Part shown: positions 45,814-58,555 of the stretch, piece after piece
How the letters are laid out: the number at the start of each line of letters is the position of its first letter
Position numbering within the stretch: the stretch's first letter is position 1
Assembly (NCBI GenBank): GCA_022457155.1
Contig: JAJGOT010000053.1
Coordinates: 2,197,000-2,260,999 of the forward strand
Direction: 5' to 3'
Length of the DNA stretch: 64,000 bases
Source: Cladopsammia gracilis
Lineage: Eukaryota > Cnidaria > Anthozoa > Scleractinia > Dendrophylliidae
Translations under genes and position numbers: made by a program
Notes under the pieces: generated by a model
Databases searched by the model: none
Seen by the model: the letters and a program-made list of their open reading frames with translations, nothing else
Told to the model about the DNA's origin: nothing

Positions 45814-47656
45814 GATCCGGAGGTGACAGAAGCCGGCAGTCAAGAAACCGGAAGTGTATATGGGAAAGCTATTAACCGGAAGTGCACTATCGTGCCACAA
45901 ATAATAAAAATAATAACAAGAGGTTCCAAGTAACCTAGACTCATGGCACATGAGACGCTAAGACCCATTGATTGAAGCTTGGTATGTAACCTGAATTTAC
46001 TCATAAACCATCTAATATTAAAAAAACAAAGAAAACTTTTATGTAAAGAGCTTACATGACATGAAGGCTAACCTTCACGGACTTGACCAGTGATCATGAC
46101 CTGCTTGCTTAGGGTTTGCCTAACCTCAGAATCGATTTGCGTTCTCTTTAGGGAAGGAAGAGAGGTGAGACTGAATGAGAGTGGGGAGGGTGGGAGGAGG
46201 GAAGGGAAGGAAGGCCTGACACAGGTGCATTCAATCTATGGCTTGAGTGGAACGTCTGAATTCTGGATGTTGGACGGAAATCAAAACTCTCCACAACGAA
46301 GATTGTTTTGAAAGAGGAACCATGCTTGGCTTTATCCTGATTTATCGTACACGTACCATTTTATGGAAATGCTTCTTCTGGTTATAAAACATGGGATGGA
46401 TCAATCGCGCTATTTTGTGGCAATATATATATAGTTCGCTATTTTTGTGGCAATATATATATATATAGTTCCTGTTTTGTGGCATTTTTCTCTACTCACT
46501 TTGACTATTTACCGGAAGTCAACTAGGTACAGTGTCGAGCGAAGAAAAAGCGGAAGCCCGGGGTTGGTGACGCGAGAGAATTTTGAAATTAAAATATGCG
46601 TGCATAAATTTACATGCATTAATGTGACACCAAAAGCGAACGGAACAACAAAGGGCTAACCCACTAACTCATGCTGCTCTGCGCATGAGTAAAAGGATCA
46701 AAGGGCTGTAGTTGTTCTTGATGTTTTGTAACAAAGTTTCAAGCTTTTGATAATCATTTAATATAATTTCGAAAATTTATACGCTTGATGCTTATTTTAC
46801 TTCACAAGGAGTCTGTTAAAAGTCCAGAATTTTAACTTTGTTTTAAATTCTTTAAAACAAAAAAGAAACAGTGAGCTTGTTTCCGTGTTAGACAAATTTG
46901 ACAGTCTTAAATATTCGGTTTCGATTGCTAAGAAATCACGCGTCAAAAAATCTACGCAGAAATAAGCAATTTACTCCGCATTCAGGCCAGTTTGAATAGA
47001 AAATGAAAGTTATCAACTTCTTTTACGTACCAAAGCACCTTAAACATAAATAATTGAGTGAATTCTCTTACACAACGATGTCCTGAAGTGAGGTGTTGAC
47101 ATATTTATTTAATTCATGTTAGAAATATCTCGTTATTCTGCACAAAATAAAAGATGCTACGGCTAACAATATAGCGCATTTCGGCGCATTAACTAAACTA
47201 CAAGTCTACGTTTTGAGCGGCACAAAGTGCGACATATGTAAAGAAGATAATATTTTAAATATGTCATGATGTGAAAATAATTGTGCCTCCTACATCGTGC
47301 GGTAAACACGTTTATACAATGAACTGAATACTACGCGCTCTGTGATCTTGGCCGTTGCCTATGATCTATCAGAGTACAGACGCACGGCTGACGTCATAGA
47401 AAAATTGTTTGCTTTGTTTTGTCCAACATGGCGCACAGTTTTGAAAATGTTTGCGAGATTATTCTGGATTGAGCAAGTGAAAACCTTAAAAAATGTTTAG
47501 CAGGAGCTGTGTACGAGCAAGAGAAAGAAGAAACCAAGACGAAAAGTGTTCTTGGCGACTTAAAAAATACCTAAACTGGAACAAATCTACGAACAGTCGA
47601 GCGCTACGAGGCAAGTTCGTAATTTTACTCTTTTTCCTTTTCTGTTCATTGTATAA
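45814..47656. other. intron of gene B, repeats only
   Basis: No exon. Contains diverged pieces of the AAGAGGTTCCAAGTAACCTA-type repeat (45910, 46640) that also flank the Polinton, and short (TA)n tracts near 46422-46468. Confidence 0.5.
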
Positions 47657-47843
47657 AACAAATAGATTCCATTTGGCCGTGTGTCTGTTCAGTTATAGAT
47701 CACAGAAGACGTCAAAATGTGTTAAGAACATCAGTGACACACTCGTCTGCGGCTCGTGTGCCACTTTTTTGTTCTTACCACATTTTGACGTCATCTGTGA
47801 TCTATAACTGAACAGACACACGGCCAAATGGAATCTATTTGTT
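47657..47843. mobile_element. palindromic MITE, ~85-bp arms
   Basis: AACAAATAGATTCCATTTGG at the left end is inverted at the right end (CCAAATGGAATCTATTTGTT); the arms include GTGTGTCTGTTCAGTTATAG and meet around a GTCTGCGGCTCGTG centre. No ORF of its own. Confidence 0.9.
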
Positions 47844-48653
47844 AATTCGATATTGAACGACTTCAAACGCAAGAAAAATAACGTCAGCAAAAATCATGAC
47901 TCAAGTCCATGTTGCATGAGAAAATCGTAGCTTGTATACAAACTTAATAAAAGCAATGATTTAGTAGTCAAAAATCGAACAAAACACAACACGCAATACA
48001 AATTAAATCTGATTAGACCCCTGGTGGTTGTCTTGAAAACTTAGACTAGTAACGATGTGTCAGAACTGTCTAGGCTCATCGCAGTTTACATAACCGTCTT
48101 GTCAACGTTACATTTTGTCCATCCTAAACCCGATCCTAAAAAAACTTTCCCAAAAAGTCAAGCTGCTCTTCTTTTCTATAGCCAGTTATATGCTCAACGA
48201 ATTAATGATGCAAGAGCTGCAATTATTTTGGGGCAGTACGCAGCTCTTACAAGGTCTTCTCTGATTTGCTGAGAAAACAATAGAACAAACAACACAACAA
48301 TGGGCCCTAGCCCTAAAAACAATAGAGCAGCGTGATATAGGGGTCCAATGAAATTAGAGGTTATTGAGAGCTGCGTGGTATCTGATTATTTTGGCCGTGA
48401 CAATATTGGAAACATAAATGTGCATTGTCTGAAACGAGGCATAACGTAACACCTTGGGGAGTTAACAAGTGTACGACTGAGGGACATGGAGTAACAAATT
48501 TGCATATCTGTACCCGTACACTATATCTCGTTAAAGGCTTCACGTAATCACGAGATAAAAAACGGAGGGCAAACCTTAACTCATGCCGCTCTGCGCATGA
48601 GTAACAAGATCATACAGTTAGTAAATAAGTTCCAGTACTTACATAAAACTTAC
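47844..48653. other. intron of gene B
   Basis: Nothing coding was recognised. A segment near 48265-48365 (TGAGAAAACAATAGAACAAAC and following) is a diverged copy of 23211-23310 in the intron on the other side of the Polinton. Confidence 0.5.
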
Positions 48654-48728
48654 CTCTTCTCTTGGGATGACGGCACCACAGCTCTGAGGACAGTTTAACG
48701 GGAATCTCTTACATCCAGTTTGATGAAC
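48654..48728 (-). CDS. TRAF-like gene B, zinc-finger exon
   Basis: A 75-nt exon with acceptor TTTTAAG|GTTCAT and donor GAG|GTAAGT on the minus strand. It encodes Gly-Cys-Lys-Arg-Phe-Pro-Leu-Asn-Cys-Pro-x2-Cys-Gly, a classic TRAF zinc-finger piece. Phase 0. Splices across the Polinton-bearing intron to 24024-24101. No counterpart was found in gene A. Confidence 0.85.
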
Positions 48729-49033
48729 CTTAAAATGCAATCAAATTATTGAGACATAAGCTAAACAATTTGGGAAAAAATAAGAAGTCACATATCAAGA
48801 TTCGCGACTCTAGTCACAATAATTTAAAGAGGTTTCATCTTCTTACATTTTTACTTACAAATTAAAAAAATGTAATTAACATTTTGTTTAATAATACAAT
48901 TGCGGGGAAATCTCGGTGCCAAACTTATCAAAAATAAATTTAAGTTATATTCATATGCCGCCACAATCGGCACGTCATTAACAAAATCCGCCCGCCCTGC
49001 TTACAACAGCATATAATAAGAACAAATTCTTAC

Positions 49034-49195
49034 CTCCGTTTTACACTGAGGATGTGCCGCGTTACAGTGGATGCACTGAAGAATCCTCCATGGACACGTG
49101 GTTACGTGTTCTTTTAGCTTGTTCTTTGTCAGAGTCACGTGACAGTTTTCGTTCGTACAGGAAACAACTTTGAGAGGGCACGATACTAAGTGGTT
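49034..49195 (-). CDS. TRAF-like gene B, zinc-finger exon
   Basis: A 162-nt exon with acceptor AAAAG|AACCAC and donor GAG|GTAAGA on the minus strand. It encodes Asn-His-Leu-Val-Ser-Cys-Pro-Leu, Cys-x4-Asn-Cys, Leu-Lys-Glu-His-Val-x2-Cys-Pro and Cys-x2-Cys, two TRAF-type fingers in register. Phase 0 at both ends. Confidence 0.87.
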
Positions 49196-49386
49196 CTTTT
49201 TAAATAAATAAAGTGGAAAATATAGGGTTAATGTTTTTGGTTTATTAATTGGTTGCTGGTTTCAATTGAAAAGAACAATATAAAAATATATCATATTTTC
49301 CCTGCACGTGTCTTGTCAAACTGACCAATCGATTCCAGTCCCAAAAAAGTACCGAATGGCAAAAAGAAGAGAGAATGGAGACTTAC

Positions 49387-49488
49387 ATCTTTTGACCTAA
49401 GCTCGCCAGTCCACTGACATCCTTCACTTGGGCATCTGATAATGAAGGAAAGAATCTTTCTTTCCGTCGCTTTATCGGTAAAAATGTC
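49387..49488 (-). CDS. TRAF-like gene B, zinc-finger exon
   Basis: A 102-nt exon with acceptor TTGCAG|GACATT and donor GAT|GTAAGT. It encodes Asp-Lys-Ala-Thr-Glu-Arg-Lys-Ile-Leu, Cys-Pro-Ser-Glu-Gly-Cys-x-Trp-x-Gly-Glu-Leu. Same length as its counterparts in genes A and C. Confidence 0.88.
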
Positions 49489-50047
49489 CTGCAACAAAAT
49501 ATTTAATTGAGTAAAATAAATTGACTTTGGTCCATTCGTAGGCCTTTATCATAAAATTTCTAAAAAATGATACTCTGGATTTAGGTTCATCAATGGATGT
49601 CGTCACGACGTAGACACATGTTCCGTCACCCTGCAAAAATGTGAAAAAGAATTGGACTCTTGTTCTTTACAAAGTTGTGAAATTGTGAAGCTTGACTTAG
49701 ATGACAAAAAATATTGCTACCAATTTACAAAACGTATCCATTAAAAGCGAACAGCTACAACCTAAGAAAATAATAACAACAGTAACATGAATAGCGATCT
49801 CGATACCATTCGGTGGAGAAGTCCTGGTGACATGGAAACGAAGCTTTGACATTAGCATAAATCAACTACTAACAAACTTAAATGGTTTGCATAACTAATT
49901 CAAGGTCAGTTTCCATTTATCGCAGACGATAAGCACAGTTCAAAGTAAAATTCGATTTAAACTAAACCAGCTGCAATACTTGTACGGCTTTGGTTATATT
50001 ACTACATTTCTACAAACTAACATACTGCAGTATCAAGGGTCACCTAC
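49489..50047. other. intron of gene B
   Basis: No exon or repeat recognised. Confidence 0.5.
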
Positions 50048-50111
50048 TTTGTCTCGTATCAGGTTCTTGCGGTCCACAGGACAACTTAATGGTTGTCCAT
50101 TGAGCTGTAAC
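50048..50111 (-). CDS. TRAF-like gene B, end-of-RING exon
   Basis: A 64-nt exon with acceptor TACAG|GTTACA and donor AAA|GTAGGT on the minus strand. It encodes Leu-Ser-Cys-Pro-Val-Asp-Arg, the last RING ligands. Its first base completes the Arg codon at the end of the RING exon at 56087. Confidence 0.85.
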
Positions 50112-50299
50112 CTGTACAAATCAATTCCAAAGAGAAAATCAAAGGCCCTCGTGAGTCAACCCGTGAATAAGAAATGGCTAACGCGTAACGCAATATTGCG
50201 GTAAAGCTTATGTTTTTATTCTGACACGGTTCGATATTTGTTTAAAATTAAATGTAACGACTCAGTTGACAAACGTCAACAACAACAACAAATAAAAAA

Positions 50300-50372
50300 G
50301 GTCCTGGGCAAGATTCGAACTGGGATCGCCTGACTGGTAGTTACATGCATTACGCCATTGGGCCATGAAGAC
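50300..50372 (-). mobile_element. tRNA-like SINE fragment
   Basis: On the minus strand GGCCCAATGGCGTAATGCA (A-box-like) and CAGTTCGAATCTTGC (B-box-like) are spaced as in a tRNA, but no acceptor stem can be formed. It is therefore a tRNA-derived repeat rather than a tRNA gene. Confidence 0.5.
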
Positions 50373-50904
50373 TAACGGCAAATGTGGAGGTAAAATGTCA
50401 TTATTTCAACGTACGTAGATATGTATTAAAATGCGTGTCTCTGTTGAAAAATCAATTTCAAGTCTGCAGATCGGTTTTAATCACGGTCCATTAAAGGACT
50501 CCAGATACAAAACATCAGAGTAGCGCTTTCAAAATGTCCCCTTTTTCGACGATCGACTATTCCTTTGCCACGAAAGCTTACGCGCTGGTCAGCGGAATTA
50601 CCAATAAACGTTTACAGCTGATAAAACAGAGGGGGAGGTGAACTTCGTAATCTTTCCTATAGGGATCGCGCGGCCTATGAGCATGGCCATCGTGACGAGC
50701 ACTCTCGCCTGGGAAGTTTAAAATAGCTGCCATCGACAAAACAAAAATTTCGACTTCATGGGATGATCACTGAAAGAATTGGCAGCAAAGCAATGAAAAT
50801 ACTAAGGATATGAGAATATTATCCTTAAAATAATTAACAACTATTCACCGAAGCGGCTCGGTAAATATCCACCACTACCCACCTACACTGAGGTGAATAG
50901 TTGT

Positions 50905-51090
50905 TTTAGTATATACTGAATCAGTGAGATAATATAACGAAAATGATGCTTTTTAACTCATTTTTTCCTGTCAACGATTACAATTTTCGCGCGCAAATTG
51001 CTGTGAGGTGAATAGCACTTGCTATTCCGAGTTTCAGTAGCCAATCAGAGCGCGCCAACAATGCTATCCACTGTTTCACTATATACTAAA
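50905..51090. mobile_element. MITE with TTAGTATATACTGAA ends (copy 2)
   Basis: Same family as 20868-21052 in opposite orientation: ends TTTTAGTATATACTGAATCAG and CTGTTTCACTATATACTAAA, interior AGTAGCCAATCAGAGCGCGCC. The flanking DNA (AGGTGAATAGTTG and TACCGAGCCGC types) is also shared, so a larger unit has been duplicated. Confidence 0.8.
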
Positions 51091-52614
51091 AAAATTATTC
51101 CACAAAAACCAACAATTTCTCGAGATCGATCAACTGAAAAACGCGTTGAAATTGTGAATGCCTGTGCTTCTTTCATCATCGATAACTGGAAAACCCAGCA
51201 ACTTATTAATCATATAGTTTGTTTATATACTAATAGTAGGTTTAAACATAATTCTTCGATTGAAATTTCGCGTACTACAAAAAGATGGCAAAGCTTACAT
51301 CTTACAATGCGATCGAAAAGGCTCCATTTTTAGCTATTTTGAAAAAATAGCTCTTTAGCAGGCGCAAAGATTGGTTTGTGATGTTTGTACGCGTGCGTGT
51401 ATGTATGTATGTATGTCTTGGATTATGTCACACCAATCAGATTGCCTCTAGTATGTACACCATGTACTATGTCAGCCAATCAAATTCTCGTTTCTAAAAT
51501 GGTATTACGATGGTCAAAGAAGGGCACTTGACATGAATTGAAAATCAACCATCTTGAATCTTCGCGATTATTGCTTCAAACACTAAAAGTGTAAAGTTTT
51601 GAAAATCTGTTGGTTGGGAACTGTGCTCTATTCCCGACTGGCTTGCTAACGTGGCAATATCAAGGACATTTATATATTTCCACTAACCAATAATTATTGG
51701 AATACTTCGACCTTAATGCAACTGAAATCAAAACTATGAATGGATTCTATAAATGCAAAACACTTGAACGCTGAATGTCATCCACCAAACTTTAAAATCT
51801 CCCATATTCACCCGGCTTCTGCTTCAATTTGCATGGAGGTTTGAGCCCAGTTGTTTTGATGTGATCATATTGCATAATATTTCTATACGAAACACAACTA
51901 CAATGCAAGTAAAAATTTAATTTGGCCAGTAATAATATGACAGGTGAATGGCTTCTGAGCTAGTAACTTCAAAAGCCTGCTTAGTCTCTAGCTAGTCCTG
52001 CCGCTCCCTATGCAACTAGCAAATTTCCATAAGTCTGCCAATTTTAGGTCATAATTGGCCCGTAAGCTCCTTCCAATTTATTGTGACCTTTATTGAAAAC
52101 ATTTGAAATAATTGCCTCATTCCTCTCCCGCCCCTTTTACAAGTCAAAATAAACACAGTCTAATTTACCCTGTAGCTCCCTGTGCATTCACATAAAATAA
52201 TTATGTTTCTCTTTTTGGCAGGTAAAAACTAATCTTGGCAAGTGCATTCTGAAAGTCACGGAATGCTCTCAGAAAATAACAGTTTCCAACCATGTCATTA
52301 TTTAAGAAAATGTATTAGTCAGCATCACAAAAAGGCCTGTATATTTTGCAATATGTTATTATTATAACACCATGTTAATTAACAATGACAGTAAAGCAAC
52401 AAAATCTGGTCACACTGAAGATCAAATAGCAGACTGACCACATTTATACATAAGTTGACTGTAAATTAAAAGTAGAGAATGACACTGTGACAAGAAATGC
52501 ATTAGGGAATAAAGCCTTCCAATCAACTATCCAGAAGTTCTTACAAGTCTGCATATGTAGGATGGAACCTGTAAAAGCCGCAAAAGCGGCAATGACAAGT
52601 GGCGAATCTTCAAT

Positions 52615-53042
52615 TAGGACTAGTTTATTCGAACCTCCCGCTAACTCGAAGTGATTTCGTTTTCACTTCAAGTCATTTTCTTTATATTTATACCCTCGAT
52701 AACTCGAACCTCATCTGTCAAAGTCAAAACTGACAGATGTCATCCAGAACACTGAGTTTATTAGGATAAGTGTATACATTGTTCTTTGTCCTATCATAGT
52801 GTTCTTTTACTTCGCTTTGCTTTGTTTTGTTTTGTTCTGTTCTGTTCACTTAAGCTGTGTTTTGTTTAATAAATCGTTCTAGATTAACTCTTTCTTGGTC
52901 AGTAAACCTGATTAAACGAAGGGCGTTTGATAAGTCATAAAGCATGTAAACTCGATAAACTCGATCGATAACTCGAACTCCCGCTAACTCGAATCTTTTC
53001 CGATTTCTCTTGGAGGTTCAAGTTATCGGGATTCAACTGTAA
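52615..53042. mobile_element. pogo/Tigger-like MITE remnant
   Basis: Right end GTTATCGGGATTCAACTG followed by TA, with GAACCTCC-AAGAGAAATCGG inward, as in pogo-family ends. The left part has CGAACCTCCCGCTAACTCGAA. CTCGAACT(C)CCGCTAACTCG repeats occur on both sides. No transposase. Confidence 0.55.
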
Positions 53043-53829
53043 CTTAGTTTGGTAATACTAGAAGGACGTTAAAATATTAACGATACTAAACAACAATAAC
53101 TTTAATACATAGCTTTCTGAAGAAGGTATAAAATTTTGTACACTAATTACACTATTAAATTTGAGCACTAATTCATTCTGTACAAATAACCCAGGCCATA
53201 AACGAGTGAAATAGGTTGGGTTTAGTCTTAATGACAGTCAAAGCTCTTACATGAGGTTACCGCCACTTTTTTACACTCTGGTTCATGCTAAAAAGTCAAT
53301 CCTTCGGCCTTTTGACTTGACAAAGAGCTTTGTGAAAACTTCACATTATGATCTTTTTTACTTAACAAGAAAACAGTACTCAGGCGCTGTTTCAGCAAAG
53401 ATTTATTTTTAATTTATACCCGGCTGATCAATCCTGCTGATTCTCTTCAAAATTAGTTTCAATTGAAGTGTTTTCCTATGGAAATAACCCATACCTTGGC
53501 CAAGTTTCGCGCTTCAATATTAAACCGATCTCGAAAAATGACATTTTCATTGTGCAAGCAAGCAAATTTTCCCCGCACAATTTTCCACTCGAGGAAAATG
53601 ACCAAAACTCTTTAGAACTCCTCTACGGATGATTTTTCAACTACAATGAAAATTGGCTTACCTCTACAGAAAGAAACATCATAATTACACCACAAAACAC
53701 TTTGAAGCTTGAATAAGTATAAAAACCAGCTTGAAAAGGTTGTATTTGCAAATGGTGACGGCGCCATTTTCGAAAACTCGACAAACTCGCACGTCTTTCT
53801 TTTCGTGACCTCACGATGGCCATGCCCTA

Positions 53830-55407
53830 ACGTATATAATAAATTTGTCTATTAGGAGTAGAATATTTCCTGATGATTGGAAAATCGCTAGGGTATCGCC
53901 AGTGTTTAAGGAAGATATTAAGTCCGATCCAAATAATTACAGACCAATATCTGTTTTACCGATTGTAAGTAAACTAATAGAAAGGATCGTTTTTAACCAA
54001 CTCTACTCCTTTCTGGTTGAAAATGATTTACTTGCAGACTCCCAACATGGGTTTAGGCCAAAACATTCAACCTTAACAGCTCTTCTTGAAGCCACAAATG
54101 AATGGTATCTAAATATTGATAATGACCTGTTAAATGGAGTCCTCTTTTTGGACTTAAAAAAAGCTTTCGATACAGTGGACCATAGCATTTTACTAAAAAA
54201 GCTCGAACTCTATGGAGTTGACCCTCATGCTCTCCAATGGTTCATTTCGTATCTTTCGGGACGCCAACAAAAGACATATGTAAATAGTACTCTCTCAAAT
54301 TCTCTACCTATCGCCTGTGGTGTTCCTCAAGGATCCATTCTTGGACCCTTAGTATTCTTAATTTATATAAATGATCTTCAAATGTGTACATCTTCTTCTG
54401 CTACCAAAATGTACGCAGATGATACATGTCTTTTCGCCAGTGCACAAGATCCTTCTATATTACAGAGTAACCTAAATGAAGGTCTAAAGAAAGTTCTATC
54501 ATGGCTACATGCTAACAAACTTACATTAAATATTAAAAAAAACTAAGTATCTCATTATAGCCAGTCACTATAACTTAAATCACATGGAACATGATTTTGA
54601 GATCAACATTAATGAAATACCACTAAAAAGAGTGAAGTCTCATAGATATCTTGGGGTTGAAATTGACGAGACTTTAAGTTGGCATGTACAAGTTGATGCC
54701 ATTACCAAGAAAGTTTCCGCTGGTCTTGGAGTACTTAAACGAATTCGTGATCTCGTACCGACATCAACACTACAAATGATGTATGAAGCACTTATACTGC
54801 CTTATCTAGATTATTGCAGCGAGGTGTGGGGCTGTATAGGTAAATGCCTGGCTGACAGACTCCAGAAATTGCAAAATAGGGCAGCAAGAATAATTACCTA
54901 CTCTAAATATGACATTCGGTCTGCTGGTATTTTGGAAGACCTTGGCTGGGACACTCTTGAACTTAGGCGCTCAAAGCAATTAGCGGTTAGTGTCTATAAA
55001 GCTAAAAATAAACTTTCTTCTAAGGGTCTAAAAAATCCTTTTCGACCAATAACGAATGTTCATTCTTATATATTGAGAAACAACTTGAACAATTTGTTTG
55101 TTCATAGACCCCGAAAGGAAGCGGGAATGTGTAGCTTTAACTATCGGGGCACTGTTCTTTGGAATGGCCTATCAAATGAAATCAAAGCTGAGCCATCTAT
55201 CGCATCCTTTAAAGCCGCCTTTGTAGTAGTTTTAATCTTATAGGTAAACATAGAAAAATTCATTAGTATTGTGATTTTAATTAGAAATTTTTAACATGTT
55301 TAGGTATTAACAGAGAATATTTAGTATACACGGCTCTCTGGAAGAGCATTTTGTAATTAATGATGGGAAACCGTGTTTTTAAATAAAGCTATGATGCTAT
55401 GATGATG
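53830..55407 (+). mobile_element. 5'-truncated non-LTR retrotransposon with RT domain
   Basis: Frame one (53845-54546) carries reverse-transcriptase motifs: Asn-Tyr-Arg-Pro-Ile-Ser-Val-Leu-Pro, Gln-His-Gly-Phe-Arg, Leu-Asp-Leu-Lys-Lys-Ala-Phe-Asp-Thr-Val, Gly-Val-Pro-Gln-Gly-Ser-Ile-Leu-Gly-Pro, and the Tyr-Ala-Asp-Asp active site. After an A-run frameshift near 54535 the C-terminal region continues (54584-55243: Tyr-Leu-Gly-Val, Pro-Tyr-Leu-Asp-Tyr-Cys, Leu-Gln-Asn-Arg-Ala-Ala-Arg, Trp-Asn-x-Leu). It lacks the endonuclease, and ends in an ATGATG-type tail near 55395. Jockey/CR1-like; dead. Confidence 0.9.
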
Positions 55408-56086
55408 ATCAGGGACAAACAAATTGACCAGTCCCCCCCCCCCCGGCCTGTGATGGAAGGAGCGAGCGAGTGAGTGAGTCAGTGAGTTGTCCTCGTCTGC
55501 GATAACCTGTTCATTACACTTCGCGTATTGACGGGTTAATAATATGAAAACAAAACATGTGTATATTTCTCTCATGTTTCGTGCGAGCCGTACCATAATT
55601 TCATAAAAGGCTTATAAAATATTAATGAAGAAACGTTTTGACCTTATTAGAATTTTGAGCCCAGAGACTTCACCCAGTCCAGTAGAAGCACAAGGACTGG
55701 AGGACTGGTGAGCTATTGCAATGAATCATCTGTTTGTTTATTAGTATCAGAAAATAGATAATACATCCCCTCAGTCGTAGGTATGGTGTGTAGCATCGCT
55801 GTGGTTGCTTTGACTTCTAAATTACTCTCCTTTTAGTTTGGCTTTCCGCGAGTTTTTCAAACGAGCGACGAAGTGATGTCTAGAGTTCCGAGTGAACGTA
55901 CTCGCCGCTTCGCCCTCTCATAACATGTCATAAGACAGTCACGCGAAGCCTTACTCACTGGAAACTCGAATACAAATACGGTCTGCTCACAGGCTAACAG
56001 TCACACGACAGTCATGACTAAATACAATTCTACATTCTGAACATTTACTGTCATTAATAATGACAGTAACTTTAAGTCATGCTAAC

Positions 56087-56259
56087 CTTTTAAAGTGGTC
56101 ATCAAGGCACTGTCTGCAAAATCTGTGGCCACACGTCTCTGTTTGAACGGCCTCTTTCAGTGGTAATTGACAGATTGCACAGTGCAAATCTTCCTCGACT
56201 GCATTCACAAACTCCTCATCGTATCCACCAAGCGACGAAACTCCTCGAGCTTCCGTCAT
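56087..56259 (-). CDS. TRAF-like gene B, first coding exon (RING)
   Basis: Starts at ATG 56259 (minus strand), ends at donor AAAAG|GTTAGC. It encodes Gly-Gly-Tyr-Asp-Glu-Glu-Phe, Cys-x2-Cys and Cys-Gly-His-x-Phe-Cys-x2-Cys of the RING. Together with 50048, 49387, 49034, 48654, 24024 and 22009 exons (173+64+102+162+75+78+621 nt) it forms 425 codons including stop, a complete TRAF: RING, TRAF fingers, coil, MATH. All junction phases agree. The gene spans 34 kb because of transposon-filled introns. Confidence 0.9.
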
Positions 56260-56787
56260 ATTTCGTATAAACAACTACGCTCCAGTTTCAAGGGTGGAGG
56301 AAATAAATTCAATCACGTGATCTGTTTGATAAGGTCAGTCGTGCAAGGCTTCATTTTTTTTCTGTCACTCAATCTCGAGTCACGCGTTGCTATCTTTCCG
56401 AGAAACCAAGAGAGGTGAACCTGCGAACCTGCGGAGCGCGGGGAACGCGAAGGACTAATCAAGAGACACGCTTTCTTCCTCGCGTGCCTCTTGCTCCGCA
56501 CTCGCGCAACACAACAGCGGCTGTTGTGCAGGCTACAAGGCAGGGCTATGAAAGACGGGGGAGGGGAGTGATAGAATAGGACGTAATCAGAGGTTTTTCT
56601 GGTCGCCCTTCTTTGAGGAACAACTTTTAGAGAGTATGACATGTTTGAAAACTGATTGATTAAGGCCGAACCTGCGGTATAAAAGGGCAAAGCCCCACGC
56701 CGAATCTAATGCAAATGAGCAAGAACAATAGATTTTGCTCATTTGCATGAGTTAGACAGTCTAGCCGCGTTTTATATCGCAGGTTTC
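56260..56787. other. 5' flank of gene B
   Basis: Immediate upstream region of the gene B start codon; presumably holds 5' UTR and promoter, but no element could be assigned. Confidence 0.4.
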
Positions 56788-57247
56788 GCTTTAAAGGGGC
56801 TATGTCGCGAGGATGGAGGGTAAGTACTGGGTACTAACAACTTGAAAAACGTCCGGTGTCTTTTTATCAAGTTGGCGGTCATTACTGTCGAATTCGCTGC
56901 AATCCGTTCCATCCCGTTGTATTGCGTGGAAGGATAAATGTCAAGTTTACAAATTAGTTAGAGTATTTACTTGGCTAGATTTTTGGTAAATTATTTCCGC
57001 GATTTGTTAGTCATACGTTCGAAAAATTCGATGTCTTCCAGTAGTGGTGGAAGTTGGGGAGGAATAATTTAAAAGCGAAATCGATCGTGTGTTCGTTTAC
57101 CTCGCGTGGTTCGACACGAGTGCAAGCGCGATAAAACTTGCCGCGATCCGGGAGGGAACAATAGAAATTTGACATGTGTGACGTCAGGTGACGTCATATG
57201 ACTGAAACTCATTGCGCAGACTCACCTTGCGACATAGTCCCTTTAAG
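56788..57247. mobile_element. MITE with TTAAAGGGGCTATGTCGC ends
   Basis: Left end TTTAAAGGGGCTATGTCGCGAG, right end CTTGCGACATAGTCCCTTTAAG: inverted repeats of about 19 bp with one indel. No ORF of note. Confidence 0.8.
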
Positions 57248-57542
57248 TAACTAGTTCCCAGGATCATATACGCGGACTTAGCGCTCGCCCGTTAGAGGAG
57301 GAGATTGCCTAGGGACTAGGCAGAAATAACACCATTCACTTTGCGTACAAACAATTGACAATTATAACATAGCTAGCAGAGCCGCGCAATCAAATTCAGT
57401 ATACGTAAGCGTGCTCAAAATCCCGATAGTGCACGCTGATAGCGTGAGCAAATCGCTTCGCCAGAATTTTTTTTTTCGCGCGAGCGAGGATCATAAAATG
57501 ATCCACGGCGCGAGCGGCCATTGTTAGCGCGGGGAAAAATAT

Positions 57543-57708
57543 CCACCGGCTATGTTATAAAACAATTGGTTCATGCTTTTAGCTGTGCACTATCTCCTCG
57601 GGCAACTCTTACGCTTCTTGAGTGCTCTCCAAACTTCCCACGTGCTCCATAACTCGATAGTGCACAGCTAAAAGCATGAACCAATTGTTTTATAACATAG
57701 CCGGTGGA
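57543..57708. mobile_element. foldback with 50-bp perfect arms
   Basis: CCACCGGCTATGTTATAAAA to GATAGTGCAC-type sequence on the left is repeated inverted on the right with essentially no mismatch, around a 60-bp centre. Confidence 0.85.
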
Positions 57709-57925
57709 ATTGTGCATCAAATCCGACGAGAAAAACGGACAACAATATCAGAAGTGATTGTTTGCGGTAAGCGAAATATTAAGCAAAACAGGAATTGGTT
57801 TTATTTCAGTGTGGGGAGGTACTCCTTGTTATCAGAGTCTTCCTTGAATCATGACTAGTGTTTCTTCTCTCTGAGTCCTGTTTCTGTGAATCCAAGCTAC
57901 ATTTAAATAGTGATTACCCAGTCAG

Positions 57926-58069
<144 letters not shown>

Positions 58070-58373
58070 CGAGGAGATACTCCAATGTAAAAGTGAAAAC
58101 TAATGAACCATCGACCTTTCCATAATTGTTTATCTATCTGTTTTGCATGCTGGATAGTATTGCATGACCCTTTGATCCAGTATGTGATTATCTCTATAAC
58201 GACAGGAGATTTCCATGCTGTCCGCAGCCATTTATAGAATTATTTTATTTCGTTATGCCTTTGTTATGCTAGCTCTCCTGGCATATGTAAGCGTTTCTTT
58301 GGGTAACTCATGTTGCAAGATAAACAGTAATCGGCTAAAGTTCATGTTATTGCTTTGAAACTTCTTCTTAAAG

Positions 58374-58555
58374 GGACACTTCTTCTGGTTCCGATGGTGT
58401 CCCGGACACTTCTTCTGGTCCCGATGGTGTCCCGGGCACTTCTTCTGGTCCCGATAGTGTCCCGGACACTTCTTCTGGTCCCGATGATGTCCCGGACACT
58501 TCTTCTGGTCCCGATGGTGTCCCGGACACTTCTTTTGGTCCCGATGGTGTCCCTT
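58374..58555. repeat. 30-bp minisatellite, six copies
   Basis: Six head-to-tail copies of CACTTCTTCTGGTCCCGATG + GTGTCCCGGA with one or two changes each. The unit is a multiple of three, which keeps several frames open, but nothing else suggests coding. Confidence 0.9.

Larger units (their letters stand above)
50112..56086. other. first intron of gene B, repeat-rich
   Basis: About 6 kb between the two RING-encoding exons, filled by a tRNA-like SINE fragment, a MITE, a Tigger-like remnant and a LINE. No exon found. Confidence 0.55.
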
